A DNA stretch of 35,186 bases from Blastochloris sulfoviridis (lineage in GTDB: Bacteria > Pseudomonadota > Alphaproteobacteria > Rhizobiales > Xanthobacteraceae): assembly GCF_008630065.1 (NCBI RefSeq), contig NZ_VWPL01000036.1, forward strand, positions 1 to 35,186. The letters run 5' to 3'. The number at the start of each line of letters is the position of its first letter. The stretch's first letter is position 1. Shown piece by piece: positions 6,245 through 13,914 of the stretch. The notes beneath the pieces were generated by a model. That model was not told the origin of the DNA. It saw nothing but the letters and a program-made list of their open reading frames with translations, and did no database searches. The position numbers and the translations under genes were made by a program.

Positions 6245-7711
6245 TTAGGGCGCCGCGGCGATGCGCTTCGCCGTCGCCAGCGCGCGCTGGTGCGCCGTAT
6301 CGATCGCCGCCGTCCACTCCGCGGCGAGCGCGTCGCGTGCGGCCTTGTCCTTGATGCCGGCGAGCCATGCGCGGTCGGCGGCCATGGCGGCGGTGACCGG
6401 GACGGCGCCGGCGAGCCGGCGGGCCTCGGCGAGCTCGGCGGCGAGCGCCGGGTTGGCGGCAGCTTTCGCCTCGGCCTGGCGGATGGCGGCCCAGAGGGCG
6501 CTGAGCGCCGCGTGCCGGCTGGCGATCGCCGCGTCGAACAGGGCGACCACCACGCCGCGCCGCAGCCGGCCGAGCCCGCCATCATAGGCGAAGGTGACGT
6601 CGGCCTCCGGCGTGAACGGGTTGCCGAACGCCGGCTGGGCCTTGGCGTAGGCGTCGGGCCGCACGGGGTGGCGGCGGATCGCCGGGTCGAGCAGCATCTC
6701 CTGGCCCGGCTGCGACAGCAGGAAGGCCGCGAAGGCCGAGGCGGCCTTGGCGTGGGGCGCGGCCGCGGTCACCGCCAGGTGCGCCGGCAGGAAGGCGGTG
6801 CGCGTCGGATAGAGGAAGGCGACCGGCGCGCGGCCATAGGCGCTGGCGGACATCGGGTAGAAGTCGATGGTGAGGCCGATGGCGACCTCGCCCTGGGCGG
6901 CCGTGTCGCTCGGGCCGCTGCCGGTCTCGATCAGCCGGGCATTGGCGGCCATCTCCGACAGCAGCGCCCAGCCGCGCTCCCAGCCCTCCGACTGCAGGAT
7001 GATGTCGTAGAGCGTCGAGGCGAAGCCGACGGCGGATGGCACCGGCATGCCGACGAGGCCGGCGAAGCGCGGATCGGCCAGCTCGCGCCAGGCCTTCGGC
7101 ACCGCCAGGGCGCGCTGGCGCAGCGCCTCGGCATTGTAGGCGAGGCCATAGCCCGCCACCTCGTAGGCCTCGTAGAAGCCGGCGGGATCGGAGATCGGCT
7201 GGCGGCCGATCTTCCCCGGCAGGACGGCGCGGTCGACCGAGAGGGTGCGGAAGGCGCCGCGCTCGCGCAGCGCCGGGAAGTTTTCGAGCGAGGGCCCCCA
7301 ATAGACGTCGATGCCGCCCTGGCCGGGCTTGGCGAGATCGTCGAACGCCTCGCGCCCGCCCTTCCAGACCAGCTCGACCTGGATGCCGGGATGGGCGGTC
7401 TCGAACGCCTTCACCACCGGCGAGACGACGTCGTCATGGTAGCCGGTGAGGACGACGACGGTCTCCTTCGCGCCCGCCGTGGATTTGGCCTCCTCGGCCG
7501 CGGCCGGCGATGATAGGAGGAGAGCGCCGAGCAGGGCCGCCGCGACGCCGCGAAGCCCGGCCGCGGCGATGCCGCGCGAGACGTTGCCGCGTGAGGCGAT
7601 GCCGCGTGAGGCGATGCCGCGTGAGACGTTACCGCGCGCGGTGCGGGCGGGCGAGGCGACGGCGGGCGCGCCGCGGGAACAGGCTTGTTCCGTTATGTAA
7701 ATTTTTTCCAT
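6245..7711 (-). CDS. ABC-type periplasmic solute-binding protein (Fe3+/COG1840-like)
   Basis: This 488-residue protein has the fold of extracellular solute-binding proteins. It opens VVVLTGYHDDVVSPVVKAFE, then has a ligand-region GGIDVYWGPSL and a second lobe with GEVAIGLTIDFYPMSASAYG. About 100 Ala-rich helical residues extend the C-terminus. The signal peptide hydrophobic core lies at about 55-72 (AALLGALLLSSPAAAEE) and is preceded by an unusually long n-region of about 52 residues built from SRGIA/RGNV units (15-base DNA repeats at 7566-7640). The ATG at 7711 has no Shine-Dalgarno, and a promoter (7718-7746) would start transcription at or next to it. No permease or ATPase gene is adjacent. 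It sits upstream of the TonB-dependent receptor in the same direction. Substrate is inferred only from context. Confidence 0.82.
   Translation of the reverse strand: MEKIYITEQACSRGAPAVASPARTARGNVSRGIASRGIASRGNVSRGIAAAGLRGVAAALLGALLLSSPAAAEEAKSTAGAKETVVVLTGYHDDVVSPVVKAFETAHPGIQVELVWKGGREAFDDLAKPGQGGIDVYWGPSLENFPALRERGAFRTLSVDRAVLPGKIGRQPISDPAGFYEAYEVAGYGLAYNAEALRQRALAVPKAWRELADPRFAGLVGMPVPSAVGFASTLYDIILQSEGWERGWALLSEMAANARLIETGSGPSDTAAQGEVAIGLTIDFYPMSASAYGRAPVAFLYPTRTAFLPAHLAVTAAAPHAKAASAFAAFLLSQPGQEMLLDPAIRRHPVRPDAYAKAQPAFGNPFTPEADVTFAYDGGLGRLRRGVVVALFDAAIASRHAALSALWAAIRQAEAKAAANPALAAELAEARRLAGAVPVTAAMAADRAWLAGIKDKAARDALAAEWTAAIDTAHQRALATAKRIAAAP
7566..7640 (-). repeat. 15-base coding tandem repeat, five units, in a signal peptide
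   Basis: Units at 7566, 7581, 7596, 7611 and 7626 vary around GCGATGCCGCGTGAG and ACGTTGCCGCGTGAG. Read on the minus strand they encode SRGIA and SRGNV blocks in the n-region of the solute-binding protein. Copy-number change would keep the frame. Confidence 0.9.
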
Positions 7712-7716
7712 AACGG
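7690..7716. promoter_or_regulatory. Candidate ModE box (Mo-box)
   Basis: The arms CCGTTATG (7690-7697) and CATAACGG (7709-7716) are perfect inverses around an AT-rich spacer. CGTTAT and ATAACG are 13 bases apart; ModE sites as I recall them (E. coli modA type, CGTTATAT...ATAACG) have 12 or 13. The site covers the start codon and the predicted transcription start of the solute-binding protein gene, a position suited to repression. A ModE protein is encoded 3.9 kb away. Confidence 0.6.
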
Positions 7717-7717
7717 T

Positions 7718-7746
7718 GATATTGCGGCAACAACTGCCCTGTTCAA
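7718..7746 (-). promoter_or_regulatory. Candidate promoter of the binding-protein/receptor operon
   Basis: On the minus strand TTGAAC (7741-7746) and AATATC (7718-7723) are 17 bases apart. Transcription would begin near 7711, the A of the ATG, implying a leaderless or nearly leaderless message. Confidence 0.4.
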
Positions 7747-7797
7747 GCCTTAATTTGCCGCACCTTCCGCACAGGAATTTGGCATATTGCGCAATAT
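7720..7797. promoter_or_regulatory. Repeated ATATTGCG dyads upstream of the solute-binding protein
   Basis: ATATTGCGCAATAT (7784-7797) is a perfect palindrome. A related ATTGCGGCAA (7721-7730) overlaps the -10 region, and TGCGGCAA (7723-7730) has an inverted partner TTGCCGCA (7755-7762). They may be operators of a second regulator acting with ModE. No gene lies on the other side to share them. Confidence 0.35.
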
Positions 7798-7860
7798 ATT
7801 CGCATTATCAGCCGCCTTTGGGGAAATTCTACCCTCCCGGCGGCTGACGACGAGGGGGGG

Positions 7861-8210
7861 GAGAGATCGTCGTCCCGGACGGCGCGCAGCGCCGAGCCGA
7901 GACCGTCTTCAGGAAGGGGGGCCTTTTGCGGATGACGGCCCCGGGTCTCGCGGTGCTCGCCCGGGGCGACAAAGAGGGGGAGAGATCGTCGTCCCGGACG
8001 GCGCGCAGCGCCAAGCCGGGACCGTCTTCAGGAAGGGGTGCCTTTTTGCGGATGACGGCCCCGGGTCTCGCGTTGCTCGCCCGGGGCGACAAAGAGGGGG
8101 AGAGATCGTCGTCCCGGACGGCGCGCAGCGCCGAGCCGGGACCGTGCTCAGGAAAGGGTGCCTTTTTGCGGATGACGGCCCCGGGTCTCGCGGTGCTCGC
8201 CCGGGGCGAC
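7861..8210. repeat. 120-base direct repeat, three tandem copies
   Basis: Copies start at 7861, 7980 and 8100 with GAGAGATCGTCGTCCCGG and end in a CCCGGGGCGAC motif. Within each copy the two ends are partly inverted. A partial fourth end follows at about 8216-8240. The units belong to the same family as the elements at 15090-15170 and 18534-18700. The reading frames inside are repetitive and not genes; 7798-8289 holds nothing else that I can support. Confidence 0.85.
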
Positions 8211-8289
8211 GACCTTCACACGCTCGCCCGGGGCGACAAAGGGGGGGGGAGCGCGCTGCCCGCGACGATGCCGGCGGGGCACGGCGGCT

Positions 8290-10443
8290 CTACCGGCCGC
8301 GGCCGAACAGCCGGTCGAGGAACCAGGAATCGAGGCTCGGCTGATCGTCGGCGCGGCCGGCGGGCGGCACCGTCCGGCCGGTGTCGCGGTCGAAGGGCGT
8401 GCGCAGCTCGGGCTCGGACCAGCGGAAGTTCGGATCGCGCAGGCCGCCCGGCAGGTCGGTGGGGGCGAAGTCGCGGTGGGCCTCGCGCATCAGCCGGCCC
8501 CAGATCTCGGCCGGCAGGCCGCCGCCGATCACCTTCTTCATCGACGCGGAATCGTCGTTGCCGAGCCACACCCCGGCCACCAGCCGGCCGGTGAAGCCGA
8601 CGAACCAGGCGTCCTTGAAGTCCTGGGTGGTGCCGGTCTTGCCCGCCGCCTGCCAGCCGGGGATCTGCGCCTTCCTGCCGGAGCCTGAGAGGATCACCTC
8701 CTCCAGCATGGCGTTCATCATCGCCACGTGCGCCGGCGCCACCACCCGGCCGCGCGGATCGGCGCGGCGGACATAGAGCGGCTTGCCGGTGGCCGCGCGC
8801 ACCTGCTCGACGATCACCGGCCGCGCCGGCAGGCCGCCATTGGCGAAGGGCGCATAGGCCGAGACCAGCTCGACCAGCGTCACCTCGGAGGTGCCGAGCG
8901 CGATCGAGGCGTTGGGCTCGATCTTGGCGGTGATGCCGAGCCGGCGGGCGGTGTCGGCCACCGCGCGCGGCCCGACCTCCAGCGCCAGCCGCACCGCCAC
9001 CGTGTTGATGGAGTGGGCGAGCGCGGTGGTGAGGCTCACCGGCCCGCGATAGTCGCGGCCATAGTTCTCCGGCTTCCAGCCCTTGACCTGGATCGGCGCA
9101 TCGTCGCGGATCGAATCGGGGGTGAGGCCGCGCTCCAGCGCCGTCAGATAGACGAAGGGCTTGAACGCCGAGCCGGGCTGGCGGCGGGCGGTGACGGCGC
9201 GATTGTACTGGCTGTCGGCGTAATTGCGGCCGCCGACCAGCGCGCGCACCGCGCCGTCCGGGCTCATCGCCACCACCGCCCCCTGGCCGATGTCGAGCTT
9301 GGCGCCGTCGCGCGAGAGCGCCTCGGTCAGCGCGCGCTCGGCCAGATGCTGCAGCACGGGATCGATGGTGGTGACCACCGTGACGTCGTCCTCGACATGA
9401 CCGACGAGGTCGTCGAGCACGTCCATCACATAGTCGGCGACATAGCCGATCGAGCCGGCATCCTGGCGCTGCACCACCTCGGCCGGGCGGGCCAGCGCCA
9501 CCGCCGCGCTCTGGCGGGTGATGAACCCCTCCTCGGCCATCGCCGCCAGCACCAAGGCGGCCCGCTTGCGGGCGGCGCTGAGGTGGCGGGTCGGCGCAAG
9601 GCGGGCCGGCGATTTCACGAGGCCGGCCAGCATCGCCGACTCGGCCAGGGTGAGCTGGCGCGCCGGCTTGCCGAAATAGCGCTGGGCTGCCGCCTCGACG
9701 CCATAGGCGCCGGCGCCGAAATAGACGCGGTTGAGATAGAGTTCGAGGATCTGGTCCTTGCTGAATTTGTGCTCCAGCCACAGCGCCAGCACCAGCTCCT
9801 GCAGCTTGCGCGAGACCGTGCGCTCCTGGGTCAGGAACAGGTTCTTGGCGAGCTGCTGGGTCAGGGTCGAGCCGCCCTGGGAGACGCCGCGGCGCAGCAC
9901 GTTGGCGAGCGCGGCACGGGCGATGCCGGCGGGATCGACGCCCCAATGGGCGCGGAAGCGCTTGTCCTCGATGGCGATGAAGGCGTGCGGCAGATAGGGC
10001 GGCAGCGCCTTCAGCGGCACCGCGGCGCCGCCCATCTCGCCGCGGGTTGCGAGCGGCTTGCCGTCGATGCCGGCGATCTGGATGGTCGGCGGGCGCTTGG
10101 GCACGTCGAGCGACTGGATCGGCGGCAGGTGCGCCGCCTGCCAGACGATGAGCGCCAGCCCCGCCACCCCGGCCCAGATGGCGATGACGACGCCCCAATA
10201 GACCATGCGGCCGAGAAATCCCAAGACCCCGCGGCGCTTGCGGCGCGGCGGCGCCGCGCGCCCGGCCGGCGCGTGGCCGCCGGAGGGCGCCTTGCCGCCG
10301 GAGGTCGGCTTGCGGGGCCGCTTGGCCCCGGCCGGGCCGCCCGGCCGGTCGGCGGGGTCGAGGCGCAAATCGAGCGTGCCGCGCGGCCGGCTGTCGCCGC
10401 CTGACGCGCGGCGCTCGCCCCGCGTGCGCTCCTTCACCGCCAT
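8290..10443 (-). CDS. Class A penicillin-binding protein (PBP1A-type transglycosylase/transpeptidase)
   Basis: This 717-residue enzyme polymerises and cross-links peptidoglycan from the inner membrane. Residues 1-72 are a long basic, Pro/Gly-rich cytoplasmic tail, with one membrane anchor at about 80-103. The GT51 domain has the catalytic Glu in IEDKRF (E159) and the lipid II motif QGGSTLTQQLAKN (189-201). The transpeptidase domain has SAFK (S425, K428), SIN (478-480) and KTGT (602-605). All key residues are present. The C-terminus ends in an Arg/Pro-rich tail. It stands alone: repeats lie on both sides and neighbours are functionally unrelated. Members of this length with a basic N-tail are common in Hyphomicrobiales; assignment to PBP1A rather than PBP1C rests on the overall motif pattern. 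Confidence 0.93.
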   Translation of the reverse strand: MAVKERTRGERRASGGDSRPRGTLDLRLDPADRPGGPAGAKRPRKPTSGGKAPSGGHAPAGRAAPPRRKRRGVLGFLGRMVYWGVVIAIWAGVAGLALIVWQAAHLPPIQSLDVPKRPPTIQIAGIDGKPLATRGEMGGAAVPLKALPPYLPHAFIAIEDKRFRAHWGVDPAGIARAALANVLRRGVSQGGSTLTQQLAKNLFLTQERTVSRKLQELVLALWLEHKFSKDQILELYLNRVYFGAGAYGVEAAAQRYFGKPARQLTLAESAMLAGLVKSPARLAPTRHLSAARKRAALVLAAMAEEGFITRQSAAVALARPAEVVQRQDAGSIGYVADYVMDVLDDLVGHVEDDVTVVTTIDPVLQHLAERALTEALSRDGAKLDIGQGAVVAMSPDGAVRALVGGRNYADSQYNRAVTARRQPGSAFKPFVYLTALERGLTPDSIRDDAPIQVKGWKPENYGRDYRGPVSLTTALAHSINTVAVRLALEVGPRAVADTARRLGITAKIEPNASIALGTSEVTLVELVSAYAPFANGGLPARPVIVEQVRAATGKPLYVRRADPRGRVVAPAHVAMMNAMLEEVILSGSGRKAQIPGWQAAGKTGTTQDFKDAWFVGFTGRLVAGVWLGNDDSASMKKVIGGGLPAEIWGRLMREAHRDFAPTDLPGGLRDPNFRWSEPELRTPFDRDTGRTVPPAGRADDQPSLDSWFLDRLFGRGR

Positions 10444-10540
10444 GCCGGACCCGTCCCGCCGCGCCGACGCGGCGCCCTCGGCCTGAAGGATGTGCGCAGC
10501 CCGGTTAAGGCCCGGTTAGGGATAGCGGGGCGCACCGCCC

Positions 10541-10764
10541 CTTCCCTCTCCCCTTGCGGGAGAGGGTGGCGAGACCGAGCGAAGCGAGGCCGAGCCGGGT
10601 GAGGGGTAGAAATTGCGGATGCCGAAGGAATTACCCCTCACCCGCCTCGCGATCTGATGATCGCTCGGCACCCTCTCCCGCAAGGGGAGAGGGAAGAAGC
10701 GCCACCCTCTCCCACACGAGCCTGCGGCCGGGCAGGCGCAAGCGCGGCCCAGGTGGGAGAGGGC
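10541..10764. repeat. Large hairpin repeat followed by a second hairpin
   Basis: 10541-10696 is a close relative of the inner hairpin at 2715-2873, with ends CTTCCCTCTCCCCTTGCGGG and its complement. 10702-10764 is a separate hairpin whose arms read CCCTCTCCCA and TGGGAGAGGG. Together they fill most of the gap 10444-10782, where I see no gene. Confidence 0.8.
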
Positions 10765-10782
10765 CGAAAGGGGCCGAGGCGG

Positions 10783-11514
10783 TCACCTGGTCGCCGCGGG
10801 ACGCGTTTGCTCGTCGGCCGTGATGCGGCCGTCGACGATCTGGATGCGGCGGTCCATGCGGGCGGCGAGCTCCATCGAGTGGGTCACCGCCACCACCGTC
10901 TTGCCGCGCTCGTCCACCAGCGCGCGCAGGATCGCGAACACCTGCTCGCTCGATCTGGTGTCGAGCGAGCCGGTCGGCTCGTCGGCGAGGATCACCGGCG
11001 GATCGTTGGCCAGTGCGCGGGCCACCGCGACGCGCTGGCGCTGGCCGCCGGACATCTGGTCGGGCCGTTTGCCGGCGTGCTCGGCGAGGCCGAGGGAGGC
11101 GAGAATCTCGTCGGCGCGGGCGCGCATCTCGGCCTCGGACAGCCGACCCAGCGCGCGCATCGGCAGCATCACGTTCTCGCGCGCGGTGAACTCCGGCAGC
11201 AGGAAGTGGAACTGGAACACGAAGCCGAGCCCTTCGAGCCGGATGCGGGCGCGCTCGTCCTCGCTGATGGTGGCGGTGGGGCGGCCGAGCACCCGCACCT
11301 CGCCGGTGGTCGGCAGGTCGAGCAGGCCCAAAAGATAAAGCAGCGACGACTTGCCCGAGCCGGACGGGCCGGTGATGGCGACGAACTCGCGCGGCCGGAT
11401 GGCGAGGTCGATGTCGCGCACCAGCGTCACCGGCACGGCCTCGTCCAGCACGCGGCTGACGTTCACCGCCTCGATCAGCGGCGCCTCGGCGGCAGCGGCA
11501 GCCGGCGCCGCCAT
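10783..11514 (-). CDS. LolD/MacB-type ABC transporter ATPase
   Basis: This 243-residue nucleotide-binding subunit has Walker A GPSGSGKSS (49-57), Q-loop FVFQFHFLLPEF (Q101), signature SGGQRQ (155-160), Walker B VILADEPTG (174-182) and the switch His in VTHS. The FHFLLPEFTARENV stretch resembles LolD. The start overlaps the permease stop by one base (TGATG), so translation is probably coupled. It energises the permease encoded just upstream. The presence of an adaptor gene favours export of a small molecule or peptide through a tripartite pump; true lipoprotein release (LolCDE) normally lacks an HlyD-type adaptor. Confidence 0.93.
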   Translation of the reverse strand: MAAPAAAAAEAPLIEAVNVSRVLDEAVPVTLVRDIDLAIRPREFVAITGPSGSGKSSLLYLLGLLDLPTTGEVRVLGRPTATISEDERARIRLEGLGFVFQFHFLLPEFTARENVMLPMRALGRLSEAEMRARADEILASLGLAEHAGKRPDQMSGGQRQRVAVARALANDPPVILADEPTGSLDTRSSEQVFAILRALVDERGKTVVAVTHSMELAARMDRRIQIVDGRITADEQTRPAATR

Positions 11515-12752
11515 CACGCCGCGCCCCGGATGATCTCGACCGGGTGGACGCGCGCGGCCTTCCTGGCCGGGAAGTAGCCGGCGATGCCGGAGGAGAGGAG
11601 CGCCACCCCGGTGGCGATGAGATAATGGTTTACCGAATAGAGCAGCGGGATGCGCGTCATGTCGGTGAAGGCCGAGAACTCGAACTCGAACGAGCCGAGG
11701 AACAGGCACAGCGCATAGCCCAGCACGCAGCCGAAGACGGAGCCGACCAGGCCGATGGTCAGCGCCTCGACGACGAAGATGCGCCGCACCGTCACCTCGC
11801 GAAAGCCCAGCGACTTCATGATGGCAATGTCGCGCGCCTTCTCGTGGGTGATGGTGGAGATGATGTTGTAGGTGCCGAAGCTCGCCACCAGCAGGATGGC
11901 GCCGACCACCGTGGTCATGATGATGTTGCGCACCTGGAAGGCCGACAGCAGCTCCTCCTGCGCCTCCATCCACGCCACCGCCTGATAGTTGGTCTCGCGG
12001 ACGATGCGGTCGGCGACGTCCTTGGCGATCATCGGATCGTCGAGCCGGATGCGGATCTCGTTGATGATGCCGGTCTGGGCCTGCAGAATCTGCGCGGTCT
12101 TGATCAGGGTATAGGCGGTGGTCTCGTCGGCGGTGCGCACGCCGATGTGCGAGATGCCGACCACCTCCGCCGTCATCTGGCCGCCGGTGGTGGTGGTGAG
12201 CGAGATGGTCGAGCCGATGCGCGCGCCGATCTTGGTGGCGAGGCGCGAGCCCAGGATGATGGCGTTGGTGGCGCGGTAGAGCGAGACCAGCGAGCCCTGG
12301 CGCATCTTGGTGGCGAGCGTGGAGATCTTCGGCTCGCGCATCGGATCGATGCCGTTGACGGTCACCGACACGTCGCGCCCGGCGTAGCGGATGATGGCGC
12401 GGGTGATGACGCCGGGGCCGATCTCGCCCGGCACCCAGGTCTCCAGCGCCGCCATGGTGGCCAGCGGATTCTTGATGCCGAGCCGGCGGGTCTCCGGCGT
12501 CAGGCCGTGGATGGCGGCGGCGTCATAGGCGCGCTCGGCCGGCTGCACCGGCGGCGCCGGCCGCTCGTCGGAAATGGCGATGTGCGGCATGGCGTCGACC
12601 AGCTTGTTGATGAAGTCGACCTGCGAGCCCTGCATCAAAGCGGCCATCATGATCGAGAAGCCGACCCCGGTGGCGACGCCGAAGATCGCCACCAGCGTCT
12701 GGCGCGCCCGCGCCCGCACATGGGTGAAGGCGATGTCGAGCACGAGGCTCAT
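11514..12752 (-). CDS. FtsX/MacB-type ABC transporter permease
   Basis: This 412-residue protein has an N-terminal membrane helix (about 20-42), a large periplasmic domain (about 45-280) and three helices typical of the FtsX domain. These lie around TTVVGAILLVASFGTYNI, VVEALTIGLVGSVFGCVLGY and YLIATGVALLSSGIAGYFPA. The coupling-helix region THEKARDIAIMKSLGF is conserved. The ATG at 12752 follows the adaptor stop by 13 bases. It belongs to the MacB/LolC/LolE superfamily of mechanotransmission transporters, which do not pass substrate through the membrane but drive periplasmic movements. No outer-membrane TolC gene is in the window. Confidence 0.92.
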   Translation of the reverse strand: MSLVLDIAFTHVRARARQTLVAIFGVATGVGFSIMMAALMQGSQVDFINKLVDAMPHIAISDERPAPPVQPAERAYDAAAIHGLTPETRRLGIKNPLATMAALETWVPGEIGPGVITRAIIRYAGRDVSVTVNGIDPMREPKISTLATKMRQGSLVSLYRATNAIILGSRLATKIGARIGSTISLTTTTGGQMTAEVVGISHIGVRTADETTAYTLIKTAQILQAQTGIINEIRIRLDDPMIAKDVADRIVRETNYQAVAWMEAQEELLSAFQVRNIIMTTVVGAILLVASFGTYNIISTITHEKARDIAIMKSLGFREVTVRRIFVVEALTIGLVGSVFGCVLGYALCLFLGSFEFEFSAFTDMTRIPLLYSVNHYLIATGVALLSSGIAGYFPARKAARVHPVEIIRGAA

Positions 12753-12765
12753 TGGGCGGCCCCGG

Positions 12766-13785
12766 TCATTTCGCCGGCTCCTGCGGCTTCTCGCTCGCCC
12801 GCACCCGCCCGCCGGCGAAGCGCGAGGGCACCGGCGACACCACGCGATCGCCCTCCGTGATGCCCGACACGATCTCGACGGCGCGGGTGCCCTTGATGCC
12901 GGTCTCGACCTTGCGGCGCACGGCGACACCGTTCTCGACCACGAACACCGCGCCGCCGACGATCGCCTCCGTCGGCACCAGCAGCGCGTTCGCCTTCTCC
13001 TGCGCCACGATATTGGCCTCGACGCTCATGCCGATCTTGAGCGGCGTGTTTTCGGGCAGGCCGACATAGACGCGGAAGGTCTTGGCCACCGGGTCGCCGG
13101 CCGGGGTGATGTCGTCGACCTTGCCCTCGAGCGTGCGCTCCGGGAAGGCGTCGGCGCGGATCAGCGTCACCTGCCCGCGCTTCACCCGCGGAATGTCCTC
13201 CTCATTGACCTCGGCGACGAGGCGCAGCGGGTGCGGCTGACCGACGCGGTAAAGCACGGTGTTGGTGTCCACCACCTCGCCGACCTCGCCGTCCTCGCGC
13301 AGCACGGTGCCGTCCATCGGCGACACCAGCCGATAATTCTCGATGCGCTCGCCCTGGGCGGCGATCAGCGCCTCGATCTGGCGCAGCTCGGTCTGGGCGC
13401 GCTCCAGCGCCTGCGGCGAGGCGACGCCGTGCGACCTGAGTTCGAGCTGGCGGTCGAGCTCGCGCTGGGCCTGGTCGCGCCGCGCGATCAGCTCGCGCTG
13501 GGTGTGGCGGGCCTCCCTGTCGTCGAGGCGGGCCAGCACCTGCCCCGCCTTCACCTCGCTGCCCTCGCAGCGGCAGCGCTCGATGATGCGCCCGCGCACG
13601 ATGGGGCCGACCTTGGCCCACAGCACCGGCTCGACCGAGCCGGTGGCGTAGACGATCTCCGCCGCCGTGCCGCGGGAGGGCGCCACCACCGTCACCTCGG
13701 GGCCGCGGCCGACCCGCCACCACCACACGCCGGCGGCGAGCGCGCCGATCACCAGGAGCACGAGCACGGGACGGAGACGAATCAT
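12766..13785 (-). CDS. HlyD/MacA-type periplasmic adaptor (membrane fusion protein)
   Basis: This 339-residue protein opens with an N-terminal membrane anchor (MIRLRPVLVLLVIGALAAG). The lipoyl half-motifs follow, VGPIVRGRIIERCRCEGSEV with LARLDD, and MDGTVLREDGEVGEVV. Between them is a short Arg/Gln/Glu-rich coiled-coil hairpin (about 100-165). A beta-barrel and membrane-proximal domain follow. It would link the permease to an outer-membrane channel. The ATG at 13785 is preferred over a TTG at 13851 because the anchor starts there, though the Shine-Dalgarno is weak. First gene of the three-gene exporter operon. Confidence 0.9.
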   Translation of the reverse strand: MIRLRPVLVLLVIGALAAGVWWWRVGRGPEVTVVAPSRGTAAEIVYATGSVEPVLWAKVGPIVRGRIIERCRCEGSEVKAGQVLARLDDREARHTQRELIARRDQAQRELDRQLELRSHGVASPQALERAQTELRQIEALIAAQGERIENYRLVSPMDGTVLREDGEVGEVVDTNTVLYRVGQPHPLRLVAEVNEEDIPRVKRGQVTLIRADAFPERTLEGKVDDITPAGDPVAKTFRVYVGLPENTPLKIGMSVEANIVAQEKANALLVPTEAIVGGAVFVVENGVAVRRKVETGIKGTRAVEIVSGITEGDRVVSPVPSRFAGGRVRASEKPQEPAK

Positions 13786-13914
13786 GACAACGCTCGAACC
13801 TGGTGGACGCGACGCGGCCGCGGCAAGGCGGCAGTTCAATCCGGTCTCCAAGCCGTAGGCCGGAAACCGTAAAGGAGATGGGTGCTCAGGACGTGTTTGG
13901 CAAAACGCGGGTGC

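Noticed and set aside
7861-8594. Plus-strand frames through the tandem repeats before the penicillin-binding protein
   Set aside because: The peptides repeat because the DNA does, have no ribosome-binding site and run antisense into the PBP gene.
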